Below are positions 35,127 through 44,507 of a stretch of 64,000 bases of DNA, piece by piece. The stretch comes from Clostridia bacterium. Lineage in GTDB: Bacteria > Bacillota > Clostridia > Oscillospirales > CAG-272. The position numbers were made by a program, and so were the translations under genes. The DNA lies in assembly GCA_017428635.1 (NCBI GenBank), contig JAFRQK010000038.1, positions 107,677 to 171,676 on the forward strand, written 5' to 3'. Each line of letters begins with the position of its first letter. Position 1 is the first letter of the stretch. Under the pieces are notes generated by a model. The model saw nothing but the letters and a program-made list of their open reading frames with translations. It ran no database searches and had not been told where the DNA came from.

Positions 35127-36323
35127 TTATCTGTATTTGATCAGATCTTCGACTGCAGTTCTTAAAGTCGGAACATAATAACCGATCTGAGAGTCATGAG
35201 TCGAAACGTAGTTCCCCGGGTAAATAACCGGATTAATGTTCAACCGGTTGAGGGCAGCGATCATCCCGTATACGTTTCCGATATCTTCCGACGTGAAATC
35301 GGAAGCGAGAGCAGGTTTTTCATCAAACGGCGAATCGGAAGCATAAGCGACGGATCCCGTAAGTTCCGTAATAAACGACGCAAGTTCTCCTTCGGACATC
35401 GAGGCTATCTTTTTGAGATAAAACTCAACTGCAGGGAGAACGTATCCGCCTTTCAGTTCAACGTCTTCAAGACAGCATTCTTTCAGATTTGAAAGTATGG
35501 TGAGGGTTTCACGGTCAAGTTCGTGAGTTCCCGCGAAAAGAGCGCGTCCTATTACCGGAGCAGGAACGATCTCCTCAACGTAATCTCCTGTTTCTTCTTC
35601 TGAGTCATCGGGATTAACCGGATCGGGATCAAACGCAGCCTTTTTTTCATCCGAGGTGAAATTATACGATGCCATATAATAGTCGCCGTACGAATAAATA
35701 TCCGTGTCGAGTTCGAGAGAATACCTGCCGAGGGATTCGATCACTTCGCTCATTCTGTAACCGTCCAGAACGAAATGAAAGTCAGGGGATATCCCGGTAA
35801 GAGCTTTGACGTGTTCTTTAAGAACGTTTATACCGTAATTCCCGTAAAGATTACCTAGAGACATAGCGCCGGACCGTGTGTATACCCTTGTTTCGGGGGA
35901 AATATAGCAAAGAAGATACTCTTTATCCTCTTTATCCGCTTTTACGAGGACGATCGCAGTTGCATGTACGTGACGTGATTTTTTGAGAAGCAAGCCTAGT
36001 TCATTTCCGTAAGAATCAATTGAATAAATCATATTCTGGGCTTCCCAGTCTGTGGGTACGTAGTCAGAATACTTTATCGGATCGTAATCGTTCAGAACGA
36101 TCAGAAAAGAGAACGATTCTCCGTCAGGTTCAAATTCGTCAGACCTTCCCGAGTCAGGATCTGTGGGATCGGTTCCGCTTTTACCCTGATTTTGAGGATC
36201 ATTTCCCGAATCGATAAGGCCCTGAACGACACCGGAAACAAAAACGGTCGTAAAATATCCGATCACTCCGAACAAAAGGACGGAGATCAAAAAAGTAATG
36301 AGAAAATTCCTGAACGAAGTCAT
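35127..36323 (-). CDS. LytR-CpsA-Psr-like membrane protein, divergent
   Basis: A 398-residue protein with one N-terminal membrane helix (about 8-30), a Pro/Asp-rich linker, and an extracytoplasmic domain that lines up with LCP proteins, which attach glycopolymers to peptidoglycan. The clearest LCP-like stretch is LGNLYGNYGINVLKEHVKAL followed by TGISPDFHFVLDGYRMSEVIESLG. The positions expected to hold the lipid-binding acidic and arginine residues (usually S-D-T and IPRD) read HAT and SPET, so it may not be catalytic. An acidic insert (DDSEEETGDYVEE) lies in the middle. AGGAGG precedes the ATG. It is between queH and glyS in one minus-strand run. Family assignment is tentative. Confidence 0.6.
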   Translation of the reverse strand: MTSFRNFLITFLISVLLFGVIGYFTTVFVSGVVQGLIDSGNDPQNQGKSGTDPTDPDSGRSDEFEPDGESFSFLIVLNDYDPIKYSDYVPTDWEAQNMIYSIDSYGNELGLLLKKSRHVHATAIVLVKADKEDKEYLLCYISPETRVYTRSGAMSLGNLYGNYGINVLKEHVKALTGISPDFHFVLDGYRMSEVIESLGRYSLELDTDIYSYGDYYMASYNFTSDEKKAAFDPDPVNPDDSEEETGDYVEEIVPAPVIGRALFAGTHELDRETLTILSNLKECCLEDVELKGGYVLPAVEFYLKKIASMSEGELASFITELTGSVAYASDSPFDEKPALASDFTSEDIGNVYGMIAALNRLNINPVIYPGNYVSTHDSQIGYYVPTLRTAVEDLIKYR

Positions 36324-36340
36324 ATTCTCCTCCTTTCTTA

Positions 36341-36979
36341 TCAGCCGGACAATTTACCCTCTCGTCTTTTTTTCGCTTCCGTTTCGGAATAAGGACACCC
36401 GCAGAAATCCTGACGATACAGACCGTATTCACGGGATAACTCGATCGAACGTTTGTAGCCGTCTTTCTTTTTAAAATCGGACGGAAGATACTTAACGCCG
36501 TATTTATCTCCGATCTCAGAACCTATCTCGTAAAGCGCAAGAGCGTTTTTATACGGGCTGACCGAAAGAGTTGTGCAATAATAAGGAATTTCGAGCTCAG
36601 CTGCGGATTTGGCAGTAGCTTCGAGACGAAGAGCGTAACACCGCATACATCTCTCGCCGCCTTCGGGAATATCTTCAAATCCGCGGACGGCTGAAAGATA
36701 CTCTTGTTTATCCCACGGAGGGCATATTATCGATATCCTTCCATCAAACCGTTCAAAAATGAATCTTTCGAGTTCGGAATATCTTTTCAGAAACTCTTTA
36801 TCCGGTGAAATATTCGGATTGTAAAAGAAAAGAGTCAGATCAAAAAAAGGATCAAGATACTCAGTGACGTAAGAAGAACAAGGAGCGCAGCAGGCGTGAA
36901 GAAGAAGTTTCGGTCTTTTGCCTTCCGCGGAAAGTGTTCTTAAAGTAAGGTCGCAAGTTCGGGAAAGATCAACGCACAT
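36341..36979 (-). CDS. queH: Epoxyqueuosine reductase QueH
   Basis: QueH (former DUF208) reduces epoxyqueuosine to queuosine in tRNA and is the non-cobalamin alternative to QueG. The 212-residue protein carries LLLHACCAPCSSYVTEYL (first Cys pairs), a central ERCMRCYALRLEATA, and the C-terminal DFCGCPYS, which together hold the [4Fe-4S] and mononuclear iron in characterised members. A promoter lies about 40 bases upstream (37017-37045), just after the trxA terminator. AAAGG is 12 bases before the ATG. It starts the queH-LCP-like-glyS-rsmA-M16-deacetylase run. Confidence 0.92.
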   Translation of the reverse strand: MCVDLSRTCDLTLRTLSAEGKRPKLLLHACCAPCSSYVTEYLDPFFDLTLFFYNPNISPDKEFLKRYSELERFIFERFDGRISIICPPWDKQEYLSAVRGFEDIPEGGERCMRCYALRLEATAKSAAELEIPYYCTTLSVSPYKNALALYEIGSEIGDKYGVKYLPSDFKKKDGYKRSIELSREYGLYRQDFCGCPYSETEAKKRREGKLSG

Positions 36980-37016
36980 AATTCAAAATAGCCTTTATAA
37001 AAACTTACAACATAAT

Positions 37017-37045
37017 ATTATAACAAATTATATATTAAAAATCAA
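37017..37045 (-). promoter_or_regulatory. Promoter of the queH operon
   Basis: TTGATT (37040-37045), 17 bases, TATAAT (37017-37022) on the minus strand; the -35 box overlaps the U-tract of the trxA terminator. Confidence 0.8.
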
Positions 37046-37072
37046 GAGAACCGTCGATCGTTTCGACGGTTC
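37034..37072 (-). terminator. Terminator after trxA
   Basis: GAACCGTCG/CGACGGTTC with a seven-base loop (37048-37072), followed on the minus strand by TCTTGATTTTTAA. It probably ends the long unit that begins at the TerB promoter. Confidence 0.8.
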
Positions 37073-37105
37073 CCGAATTAAAACGGAGCTTAACGAGGAC
37101 GGAAA

Positions 37106-37417
37106 TCACGCGCCTATAAGAGACAGGACGTTCTCTTTCGGAACTGCGCCGATCGATTTACCGGTCACTTCACCGTTTTCGATCACTAAAAGAGTCGGAA
37201 TGGACATGATACCGTATTTCATTGCGATATCAGGTTCTTCATCCACGTTTACTTTGCATACCTTTACTGCATCTGATTCCTCTGCGATCTCATCGATCAC
37301 AGGACTCATCATTCTGCAGGGGCCGCACCATGAAGCCCAGAAATCAATCAGAACCTTTTTCTCCGATTTGATGACCTCTTCCTCAAAATTCGACGAAGTC
37401 AACGTTATAACGCTCAT
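37106..37417 (-). CDS. trxA: Thioredoxin
   Basis: Small dithiol carrier of 103 residues. The active site is FWASWCGPCRMMSPVIDEIA (WCGPC), the buried Asp-containing KVNVDEEPDIAMKYGI is present, and SIPTLLVIENGE has the cis-proline. The length is typical. AGGAG precedes the ATG. It follows the lipoprotein gene after 36 bases and lies two genes downstream of uvrA; a strong terminator follows. Its reductase, trxB, is encoded elsewhere in this window. Confidence 0.96.
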   Translation of the reverse strand: MSVITLTSSNFEEEVIKSEKKVLIDFWASWCGPCRMMSPVIDEIAEESDAVKVCKVNVDEEPDIAMKYGIMSIPTLLVIENGEVTGKSIGAVPKENVLSLIGA

Positions 37418-37453
37418 TGTTCATCTCTCCTTTTCTTTTAACTTTTATGCGAT

Positions 37454-37963
37454 TCACCCGCACGTTTCGGGATTACGCTCTGTTATCGGTACACTCAAAG
37501 AAATTGACCTTTTTAAACCCGGCCCTTTGATCGAAAATAATTTCGTCTCTTTATCCGGAGTCGGTTCAAACTCAATTAAATAACCGTCGATCTCGATTTG
37601 CTCGTCTTGACCGGGCAGACCGTAAAGCGAGATATAATCGACAGCCTGAAAAACAACGCACAGACCCTTCCCTGCTTTTTCGTCTAAAGGCAGTTCGACG
37701 TTACCCGATATCAAAGCAACAGTACCTTTCCCGTATGTTACGGAAACGTTCGACAGTTCTTCCGGAACGGTAAAGTTTGCCTTGTACCCGTCGCCGTCTC
37801 TTTCGACAAATAACACGATATCGGGTGCTTCGGCAGATTCATCGGCTCGAATCTCCAAGGAAAAACCGCGCTCCATATCGGGAAATACCGTCGCATTATC
37901 TCTGCATGATGTAAGAATCGGAATAACAGTGACGATAAATAAAAGCAAAATTGTTTTCTTCAT
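37454..37963 (-). CDS. Predicted lipoprotein, unknown function
   Basis: A 169-residue protein with a lipoprotein signal (MKKTILLLFIVTVIPILTSC, lipobox LTSC). The mature part is beta-rich and acidic, with a conserved-looking segment FSLEIRADESAEAPDIVLFV and DGYKANFTVPEEL; I recognise no catalytic motif. GGAGG precedes the ATG. It is 51 bases after uvrA and 36 before trxA, so it is probably in the same transcript. Similar short lipoproteins of unknown role are common in Clostridia. Confidence 0.7.
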   Translation of the reverse strand: MKKTILLLFIVTVIPILTSCRDNATVFPDMERGFSLEIRADESAEAPDIVLFVERDGDGYKANFTVPEELSNVSVTYGKGTVALISGNVELPLDEKAGKGLCVVFQAVDYISLYGLPGQDEQIEIDGYLIEFEPTPDKETKLFSIKGPGLKRSISLSVPITERNPETCG

Positions 37964-38014
37964 AATTACCTCCGCAGTTTTCTGCGCGATTATATGAAGA
38001 ATGAACGTATCATA

Positions 38015-40858
38015 TTACTTAGCGTCGTCCGTTTGAAGCTTGGCTTTGAGATATCGGCCGGTATAGGATTTTTCACATTCGGAAACTTCCTCTGGCGTTC
38101 CGCAAACGACGACCTCGCCGCCAAAGTCTCCGCCTTCGGGACCAAGGTCGATAATATAATCAGCGGTCTTGATCATATCGAGATTGTGTTCTATTACGAT
38201 CACGGAATTACCTGCATTTACGAGACGGTCAAGAATCTTTATGAGTTTTTCAACGTCCGCCGAATGAAGACCTGTGGTCGGTTCGTCAAGTATATATACC
38301 GTTTTCCCCGTAGATCTTTTCGACAGTTCGGTGGAAAGTTTAACTCTTTGCGCTTCTCCGCCCGACAGCGTCGTAGAAGACTGCCCGATCTTTATATAAC
38401 CGAGGCCTACGTCGCACATCAGTTTTAACCGGTTAGAAAGTTTAGGAACCTCGCTGAAGAAAGAAGCCCCTTCTTCACAGGTCATTTCAAGCACGTCGGC
38501 AATATTTTTACCTTTGTACTTGACTTCCAGAGTATCTTTGTTATACCTTTTCCCTTTGCATACGTCGCACGTTACGTAAACGTCGGGAAGAAAGTGCATT
38601 TCGATTTTTTTGACTCCGTCTCCTTCGCATGCCTCGCATCTGCCGCCTCGAACGTTGAACGAGAATCTGCCGCTTTTATATCCCCGTATTTTAGCGCCGG
38701 GAGTTTTGGCGAAAAGATCTCTGATATCGCTGAAAAGACCCGTATAAGTCGCAGGATTGGATCTAGGCGTCCTTCCGATGGGACTCTGGTCGATGCTGAT
38801 GACCTTGTCAAGGTTTTCGATACCGTCGATCCTGTCGTGTTTGCCCGGATAAGTGATGGCACGGTTTAAATTCGATGCAAGCGACCTGTACAGAATTGCA
38901 TTTATCAGAGAGGATTTGCCGGAGCCGGAAACACCGGTCACACAAACGAATTCACCGAGAGGTATATTTACAGTTATATTCTTCAGGTTGTTTTCTCTCG
39001 CTCCGACTATCGAAATGAAAGTACCGTTCCCTTTCCGCCTTTCAGCAGGAACCGGTATAACGCGTCTGCCGGACAGAAAATCGCCCGTGGCGGATCCTTT
39101 ACATGAAGCCACCTCAGAAGGTGTACCGGAAACTACCACTTCACCTCCGTGGATTCCGGCTCCGGGGCCTATATCGACGATATGGTCAGCCGATTTCATC
39201 ATTTCCTCATCGTGTTCAACTACGATTACGCTGTTTCCGATATCGCGGAGTTTTTTTAACGTGTCGATAAGCTTTCCGTTATCGCGCTGATGCAGTCCTA
39301 TCGACGGCTCGTCAAGAATATACAGAACTCCTGCAAGAGAAGACCCGATTTGAGTCGCAAGCCGGATTCTCTGCGCTTCGCCTCCGGAGAGCGTTGACGC
39401 TCTTCTGTCGAGAGTAAGATAGTCAAGACCTACGCTTGAAAGAAAGCCGAGACGGCTTTTAATTTCTTTGACTATTTCACGCGCGATCCGGTATTCCATT
39501 TCGGAAAACTTCAGGTTTTCGGTAAACCTGAGCGCATCGGAAACAGACATTCTGCAGAAATCGGAGATGTTCAATCCGCCTACCGTTACAGCCAGGACGT
39601 CCGGGGACAAACGTCTCCCGTGACACGACGTACACTCCGTATCTATCATGAATTGATCGTAATAATCTGCTCCGTAAGCACCCGGTTCCGCGCGGTGCTC
39701 AATGATTTTGATAACCCCCTCAAAAGAGGTGATCTGTCTAGTTGCTCTTTCTCCGAAATATCTCACGACGTCGAACGGTTCCTCAGTTCCGTAAAGTAGA
39801 GCGTCGATCGCTTTTTTCGGAAACTTTCCGATAGGCATATCTAGTGAGCCGCCGTATCTTTCAACAACCGATTTAATAAGCGGACCGTTCCATGAATCTT
39901 CGGTAAGCGATTTGAAACCGTTTACGGCAATAGCGCCGTCTTTTAGAGAGACCGTTTTATCAGGAATTATCTTCTCCGCACTTACGGATCTGAAAATGCC
40001 GAGTCCCGCGCACAACTTGCAGGCGCCGAAAGGATTATTGAACGAGAACATCCTCGGCTCCAGTTTCCCGAAGCTTACTCCGTGTTCTTCGCACGCAAAA
40101 TTAGTCGAAAAATCCATACGGACTGTTTCTCCTCCGTCGCGCGGAACGGTCTCGCAGGCTACCACGCCGTCAGATTCCTTCAGGGCGAGTTCAACAGAAT
40201 CCGTGACCCTTCCTCTCAAATCGTCTTTCATAACCAAACGGTCAACGATCAGTTCAACGGTGTGTTTTACGTTTTTGTCCAGTTCCGGAGTATCGTCCAG
40301 ATCGTAAGTTATACCGTCGACTCGGACTCTGACAAAGCCGTTTCTTTTCGCGTCGGAAAAAATTTTATCGTGTCTGCCCTTTTTACCTCTTACGACCGGA
40401 GAAAGAATGATAAAACGCTCTCCTGCGGGGATCTCCATTATTCTGTCGATTATCTGATCGGAGGAAATCTGTCTTATCTCTTTACCGCACATGGGACAGT
40501 GAGGTATTCCGAGACGTGCGTAAAGAAGTCTGAGATAATCGTATATCTCCGTTACGGTGCCGACAGTTGATCGAGGGTTTTTAGAGGTTGTCTTCTGGTC
40601 GATGGATATTGCGGGAGATAATCCTTCAATCGAATCCACGTCCGGTTTGTCAAGCTGTCCGAGAAACATCCTGGCATATGACGACAGGCTCTCGACAAAT
40701 CTTCTGTGACCCTCTGCATAAAGAGTATCGAAAGCAAGAGACGACTTTCCGCAGCCGGAAAGGCCAGTAAATACGACGAGTTTATCTCTCGGAATACGGA
40801 GATCTATATTTTTGAGGTTATTGACACGGGCGCCGGTAACTGTAATGAAATCAGGCAT
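38015..40858 (-). CDS. uvrA: Excinuclease ABC subunit A
   Basis: UvrA is the damage-sensing ATPase of nucleotide excision repair. Two ABC modules are clear: Walker [21 protein letters not shown] (residues 31-50) and [18 protein letters not shown], and ABC signatures [14 protein letters not shown] and [14 protein letters not shown]. Zinc-module CxxC pairs appear at [17 protein letters not shown], and [11 protein letters not shown] with CDVCKGKRY. At 947 residues it is full length. AAAGGA is 11 bases before the ATG. Unusually, it follows the Lhr-type helicase gene by only 20 bases with no terminator, and uvrB/uvrC are not in the window. Confidence 0.97.
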   Translation of the reverse strand: MPDFITVTGARVNNLKNIDLRIPRDKLVVFTGLSGCGKSSLAFDTLYAEGHRRFVESLSSYARMFLGQLDKPDVDSIEGLSPAISIDQKTTSKNPRSTVGTVTEIYDYLRLLYARLGIPHCPMCGKEIRQISSDQIIDRIMEIPAGERFIILSPVVRGKKGRHDKIFSDAKRNGFVRVRVDGITYDLDDTPELDKNVKHTVELIVDRLVMKDDLRGRVTDSVELALKESDGVVACETVPRDGGETVRMDFSTNFACEEHGVSFGKLEPRMFSFNNPFGACKLCAGLGIFRSVSAEKIIPDKTVSLKDGAIAVNGFKSLTEDSWNGPLIKSVVERYGGSLDMPIGKFPKKAIDALLYGTEEPFDVVRYFGERATRQITSFEGVIKIIEHRAEPGAYGADYYDQFMIDTECTSCHGRRLSPDVLAVTVGGLNISDFCRMSVSDALRFTENLKFSEMEYRIAREIVKEIKSRLGFLSSVGLDYLTLDRRASTLSGGEAQRIRLATQIGSSLAGVLYILDEPSIGLHQRDNGKLIDTLKKLRDIGNSVIVVEHDEEMMKSADHIVDIGPGAGIHGGEVVVSGTPSEVASCKGSATGDFLSGRRVIPVPAERRKGNGTFISIVGARENNLKNITVNIPLGEFVCVTGVSGSGKSSLINAILYRSLASNLNRAITYPGKHDRIDGIENLDKVISIDQSPIGRTPRSNPATYTGLFSDIRDLFAKTPGAKIRGYKSGRFSFNVRGGRCEACEGDGVKKIEMHFLPDVYVTCDVCKGKRYNKDTLEVKYKGKNIADVLEMTCEEGASFFSEVPKLSNRLKLMCDVGLGYIKIGQSSTTLSGGEAQRVKLSTELSKRSTGKTVYILDEPTTGLHSADVEKLIKILDRLVNAGNSVIVIEHNLDMIKTADYIIDLGPEGGDFGGEVVVCGTPEEVSECEKSYTGRYLKAKLQTDDAK

Positions 40859-40878
40859 TTTCCGGTTTCGTCCTTTCT

Positions 40879-43164
40879 TTATGTCTGAGGTTTGATCCTA
40901 TCGAAAAGTCTTTTCTCGAGTTCATCAGTTCTGAGCTTGTCCGCGATATAAGCTTTTCTCAAAAGCTCAGCGGGAATCATCGGGTCGAATTTGTTGAAAG
41001 CAGGCGCTTCATTCGGTGAAACGAGGGATTCTCTGTCGATTCCCTGAGATGAAATATTTGCAAGTTTATTAAGTAGCGCGTCGCCCGTTCCGTTTTTCAA
41101 CTTGAAAGAAATGTAGTAACAGCCGTTGAACTGGATACCGGTAACGCCGAATTCTCCCGAATTACATGCCAGAAAACGTCTGGCGGTTCTGAAGGACCTG
41201 GTTCCGAGCCACGGGAACCAGACCCATGTCGATCCGCCGGTCCTTACGATATCGTGATCGGTAATCCCGGTCGAGCGGGCAACGGCTCTTGCCGAGCGAA
41301 GCCTTGAAAGCGCGCCTTCTTTCAGATAGGGGTATTCCGTATCTTCGATGAGGACCTGTTTCATTCTCTCGACTATCCTCGTGTTTATTTCGCCGTAATC
41401 GCCGGGCCATTCGATCTGCATTTTACCCTCGACGGGTTTGACGTAGATCAATCTTTTTTTCGCGTCGGCTTCTTCGACTTCCCAAACTCTGCCGGCAAGA
41501 GCAAACCTGTCTCCAGGCGGAGGAGCGGTCGATATGGTCCCTATCTCATCCGAACCGCACCTTACGGTAAAATCATCCGAGTCCTTGAATACGGCAAAAA
41601 ACTTATATGAATTGATGATCTTTTCCCCCCTGAGACCGATGATAAGTTCACCGTCTTCGGTAAGTTCAAGATAATCGTCGTTGATCATCGACACAAGAAG
41701 AGTTTTATAGTCGTCCGAAGTTACGGATGAAAAAGGCGGAAGCATCAGCACATGCGCGGCAAGTTCGGCGGGCGTCATCCCGCCGCGTGAGGCAAGCGCA
41801 GACATAGTCTGATGGAACAAAAGGCTGAACGGGAGCGTAACAGTGAAGGGAGGCTCGATAAACCGTTCTTCAACGTAAAGCTGTACTACGGCGATCGCGC
41901 GCAGCAGTTCCCACGGGATCAGTTCGGGAAGAGGCGCGTTAGGCAGCGGCGTTTCCTCTCTGAATACCATCATCATTTCAGGCGGATCACCTCGTCTGCC
42001 GGAGCGGCCGAGGCGCTGTAGGAACGAAGAAACCGAATTCGGCCCCCCGATCTGGATGATTCGTTCAAGTCTCCCGATATCAATACCGAGCTCCATGGTA
42101 GTCGTTGCGCACGTTACAGTCGGTCTGTCGCTTTCTTTCATCTTCATTTCAGCGTATTCTCTGATCGCAGCGGACAAATTCCCGTGATGAATGAGAAATA
42201 TATCTTCGTCCCCTCGATAACGAGCGATCTGCCTAAGCGTGGCGGTTACGTATTCCGTCTCTTCTCTTGAGTTCGAAAATACAAGAGATTTTTTACCGAG
42301 AACGCAATCGTAAACGTATTCGAATCCCCTGTCGAGCGAGTATGAGTCAACGTTATCGTCGGATTCGGACAATCGAGGCTCATCGGGCGACAATTCGCCT
42401 AAAGTAACGGATACGGCAGTATCTTTTGTGTCCGAGGAATCACCGGAATTTATGAAGAAGTGTTCCATACCGATACGCCATACCAAAGCAGTCTTAGGCG
42501 ACGCAGGAGCGGACGTCTGTCTCCCCGATCCGCTGCCGAGCCATCGCGCGGCAGACTCAAGATCGCCGACTGTAGCCGAAAGCCCGATCCTCCGAGGATC
42601 AATTCCGGTTTTTTCAGTCAAACGGGCAAGCTGACAGATGACCTGATTGCCCCTGTCGGTACCTGTCATGGTATGGATCTCGTCGATAACAACGTAACGC
42701 AGATCGCCGAACAGTTTCCCGAAATCGCCGGAACGCCTTATCAGCATGGATTCAAGTGATTCCGGAGTAATCTGCAGTATCCCGCGCGGATCTCTGACCG
42801 CGTTCGCTTTATGTGACGCAGCTACGTCCCCGTGCCAATGATATACGGGTATATCGGCTTCTTCCGTCAGCTCGGTTATTCTTTCAAACTGATCATTAAT
42901 AAGGGATTTCAGAGGCGCGATATATAGTACCCCGAAGCCATTGATCTTATCCCTGTCTTTATAGAGTTCAGAGAGTATCGGAAAGAAAGCAGCCTCGGTT
43001 TTTCCGGATGCCGTTGAAGAAGTAAGCAGAAGATTATCTTCTGTTTTGAGAATGATCTCAGCTGCGGCGACCTGCATTTCATGAAGAGAATCCCAACCCT
43101 TGCGGTAAATAAAATCCTTTATGAAAGGAGAAAAGGAATCAAATGCGGAAAAATCGTTTCCCAC
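40879..43164 (-). CDS. DEAD/DEAH-type Lhr-like helicase (BrxHI-like)
   Basis: Superfamily 2 helicase of 761 residues. Motif I is [17 protein letters not shown], motif II is VIDEIHTM (DEIH), motif III is LSATVGD, and the second RecA fold has [22 protein letters not shown] and [11 protein letters not shown] (motif VI). The C-terminal half carries the winged-helix and Lhr-core-like region ([20 protein letters not shown]-type stretch; [20 protein letters not shown]). The start GTG at 43162-43164 has GGGAGG upstream; a TTG overlapping the ATPase stop is less likely. BREX type 2 contains a similar helicase (BrxHI). Here it is the third gene of a TerB-ATPase-helicase set and runs into uvrA. DNA or RNA substrate is unknown. 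Confidence 0.88.
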   Translation of the reverse strand: MGNDFSAFDSFSPFIKDFIYRKGWDSLHEMQVAAAEIILKTEDNLLLTSSTASGKTEAAFFPILSELYKDRDKINGFGVLYIAPLKSLINDQFERITELTEEADIPVYHWHGDVAASHKANAVRDPRGILQITPESLESMLIRRSGDFGKLFGDLRYVVIDEIHTMTGTDRGNQVICQLARLTEKTGIDPRRIGLSATVGDLESAARWLGSGSGRQTSAPASPKTALVWRIGMEHFFINSGDSSDTKDTAVSVTLGELSPDEPRLSESDDNVDSYSLDRGFEYVYDCVLGKKSLVFSNSREETEYVTATLRQIARYRGDEDIFLIHHGNLSAAIREYAEMKMKESDRPTVTCATTTMELGIDIGRLERIIQIGGPNSVSSFLQRLGRSGRRGDPPEMMMVFREETPLPNAPLPELIPWELLRAIAVVQLYVEERFIEPPFTVTLPFSLLFHQTMSALASRGGMTPAELAAHVLMLPPFSSVTSDDYKTLLVSMINDDYLELTEDGELIIGLRGEKIINSYKFFAVFKDSDDFTVRCGSDEIGTISTAPPPGDRFALAGRVWEVEEADAKKRLIYVKPVEGKMQIEWPGDYGEINTRIVERMKQVLIEDTEYPYLKEGALSRLRSARAVARSTGITDHDIVRTGGSTWVWFPWLGTRSFRTARRFLACNSGEFGVTGIQFNGCYYISFKLKNGTGDALLNKLANISSQGIDRESLVSPNEAPAFNKFDPMIPAELLRKAYIADKLRTDELEKRLFDRIKPQT

Positions 43165-43178
43165 TTTATACCTCCCGA

Positions 43179-44507
43179 TCAAAGCTCGAGATCATCGATC
43201 GTGACCGTTCTTTTTTCGTCCTGTCGGACCGTTTTGCTTTCCGAAGGGATACTATTTGAAATTATATCGTAGATATTTCTTGAAGGATCGGAACGAAGAA
43301 CGTCAAGAATAGCGATATAATCTCTGATTACCTCACGCGGAGTGATAAGTTCCGATGCGCCCGTCCGGGAAGTCATAAAGGAAATAAACTCTTTTTTTTC
43401 TTCATCCGAAACGAGAGGTTCAGATCCGTAATATACTCCGTAAAGAGTCGTAAGTCTGATAATAAGCGCGAGAAGTTCAGAGTCGCTCAGTCGTCTCAGA
43501 CGGATTATCGGACCTGACGCAAGTCCCGTACCGTCCGTAATGAATCGGGAATCGGCAAGCCTGCTCCTCAGCGCTTCATAACTGAACAGGCCCCTTCGTT
43601 CATCCTCGAGAAATTTCGGAGTTCCGCCGAATACGATCATGAGCCCTTCGGCTTTTCCCTGCATCGTATCGTTGAACATCGCAAGGACCTTCTCATAATT
43701 TGCTTCGCGCGATATCCTGTTGGAAATTTTATACAGGTTTACGCCCTCGTCGATGAAGACGCACAGACCGCTGTAACCGATCTTTCTCACGAGCGCAGCG
43801 AGAAGTTTCAGATGATCGTACCAGTTAAGATCGTCAATAACGGAAAGCGATCTTATACCTAATGCTTCGCGCGCCTCGGTTTTGGTATTGAATTCACCCC
43901 TGAGCCATTTCAGACAGGAAGACATAAGAGAATCGTCTCCTCTGCCCCACGCCCGGCAGTATTCGCTGACGACAACAGCAAAATCGAACCCGCCTACAGC
44001 GCCTTCAAAGACTCTGGATTCAGACACTATCCTGTCGGAAACAAGATCTGAGAAGCGGGGATCTTCCGGAGAGATGCCGGATGAGATCAACGATGAGGAG
44101 ATCTGAGCGTACCATTTGCCGATTATTACGGGGATCGCGCCTCCGTCAGGCGCAGCTTTGCAAGAGAGGTTTTTTACGAGTTCTCTGTACGTAGCAAGAC
44201 CTGCTCCGCCAGAACCCGAAAGACGTCTTTCGGGAGTAAGGTCGCAGTCCGCGGTAACAAATCCCCTGTCTATAGCATAACCCCGCGCAAGCTGTATCAG
44301 AAAACTTTTTCCCGATCCGTATCTTCCGATAATGAATCGAGTAACTCCCTCTCCGTCTGCGACACGGTCGAGATCATCTGTCAGCGACATGATCTCACGG
44401 TTGCGGCCTATTGCTATATAAGGAGCACCGACGCGCGGAACGACTCCTGAACTCAATGAAGAAAAGAGCGTTCCGAGGATCCTTCTCGGAATTTTATCCT
44501 GTCTCAT
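43179..44507 (-). CDS. BrxD-like ATP-binding protein (DUF2791 P-loop family)
   Basis: A 442-residue P-loop NTPase. Walker A FIIGRYGSGKSFLIQLARGY is near residues 59-78, the Walker B-like GLCVFIDEGVNLYKI near 245, and a sensor-like IVFGGTPKFLEDERRGLFSY followed by EALRSRLADSRF is the diagnostic DUF2791 region. In BREX systems this family is called BrxD (BrxC_BrxD in Pfam, by memory). AAAGGAG precedes the ATG, which overlaps the TerB gene by 14 bases; the helicase follows at once. No pglX, pglZ, brxA or brxB homologue is in the window, so it belongs to another module. ATP-driven DNA loading with the helicase is a reasonable inference. Confidence 0.85.
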   Translation of the reverse strand: MRQDKIPRRILGTLFSSLSSGVVPRVGAPYIAIGRNREIMSLTDDLDRVADGEGVTRFIIGRYGSGKSFLIQLARGYAIDRGFVTADCDLTPERRLSGSGGAGLATYRELVKNLSCKAAPDGGAIPVIIGKWYAQISSSLISSGISPEDPRFSDLVSDRIVSESRVFEGAVGGFDFAVVVSEYCRAWGRGDDSLMSSCLKWLRGEFNTKTEAREALGIRSLSVIDDLNWYDHLKLLAALVRKIGYSGLCVFIDEGVNLYKISNRISREANYEKVLAMFNDTMQGKAEGLMIVFGGTPKFLEDERRGLFSYEALRSRLADSRFITDGTGLASGPIIRLRRLSDSELLALIIRLTTLYGVYYGSEPLVSDEEKKEFISFMTSRTGASELITPREVIRDYIAILDVLRSDPSRNIYDIISNSIPSESKTVRQDEKRTVTIDDLEL

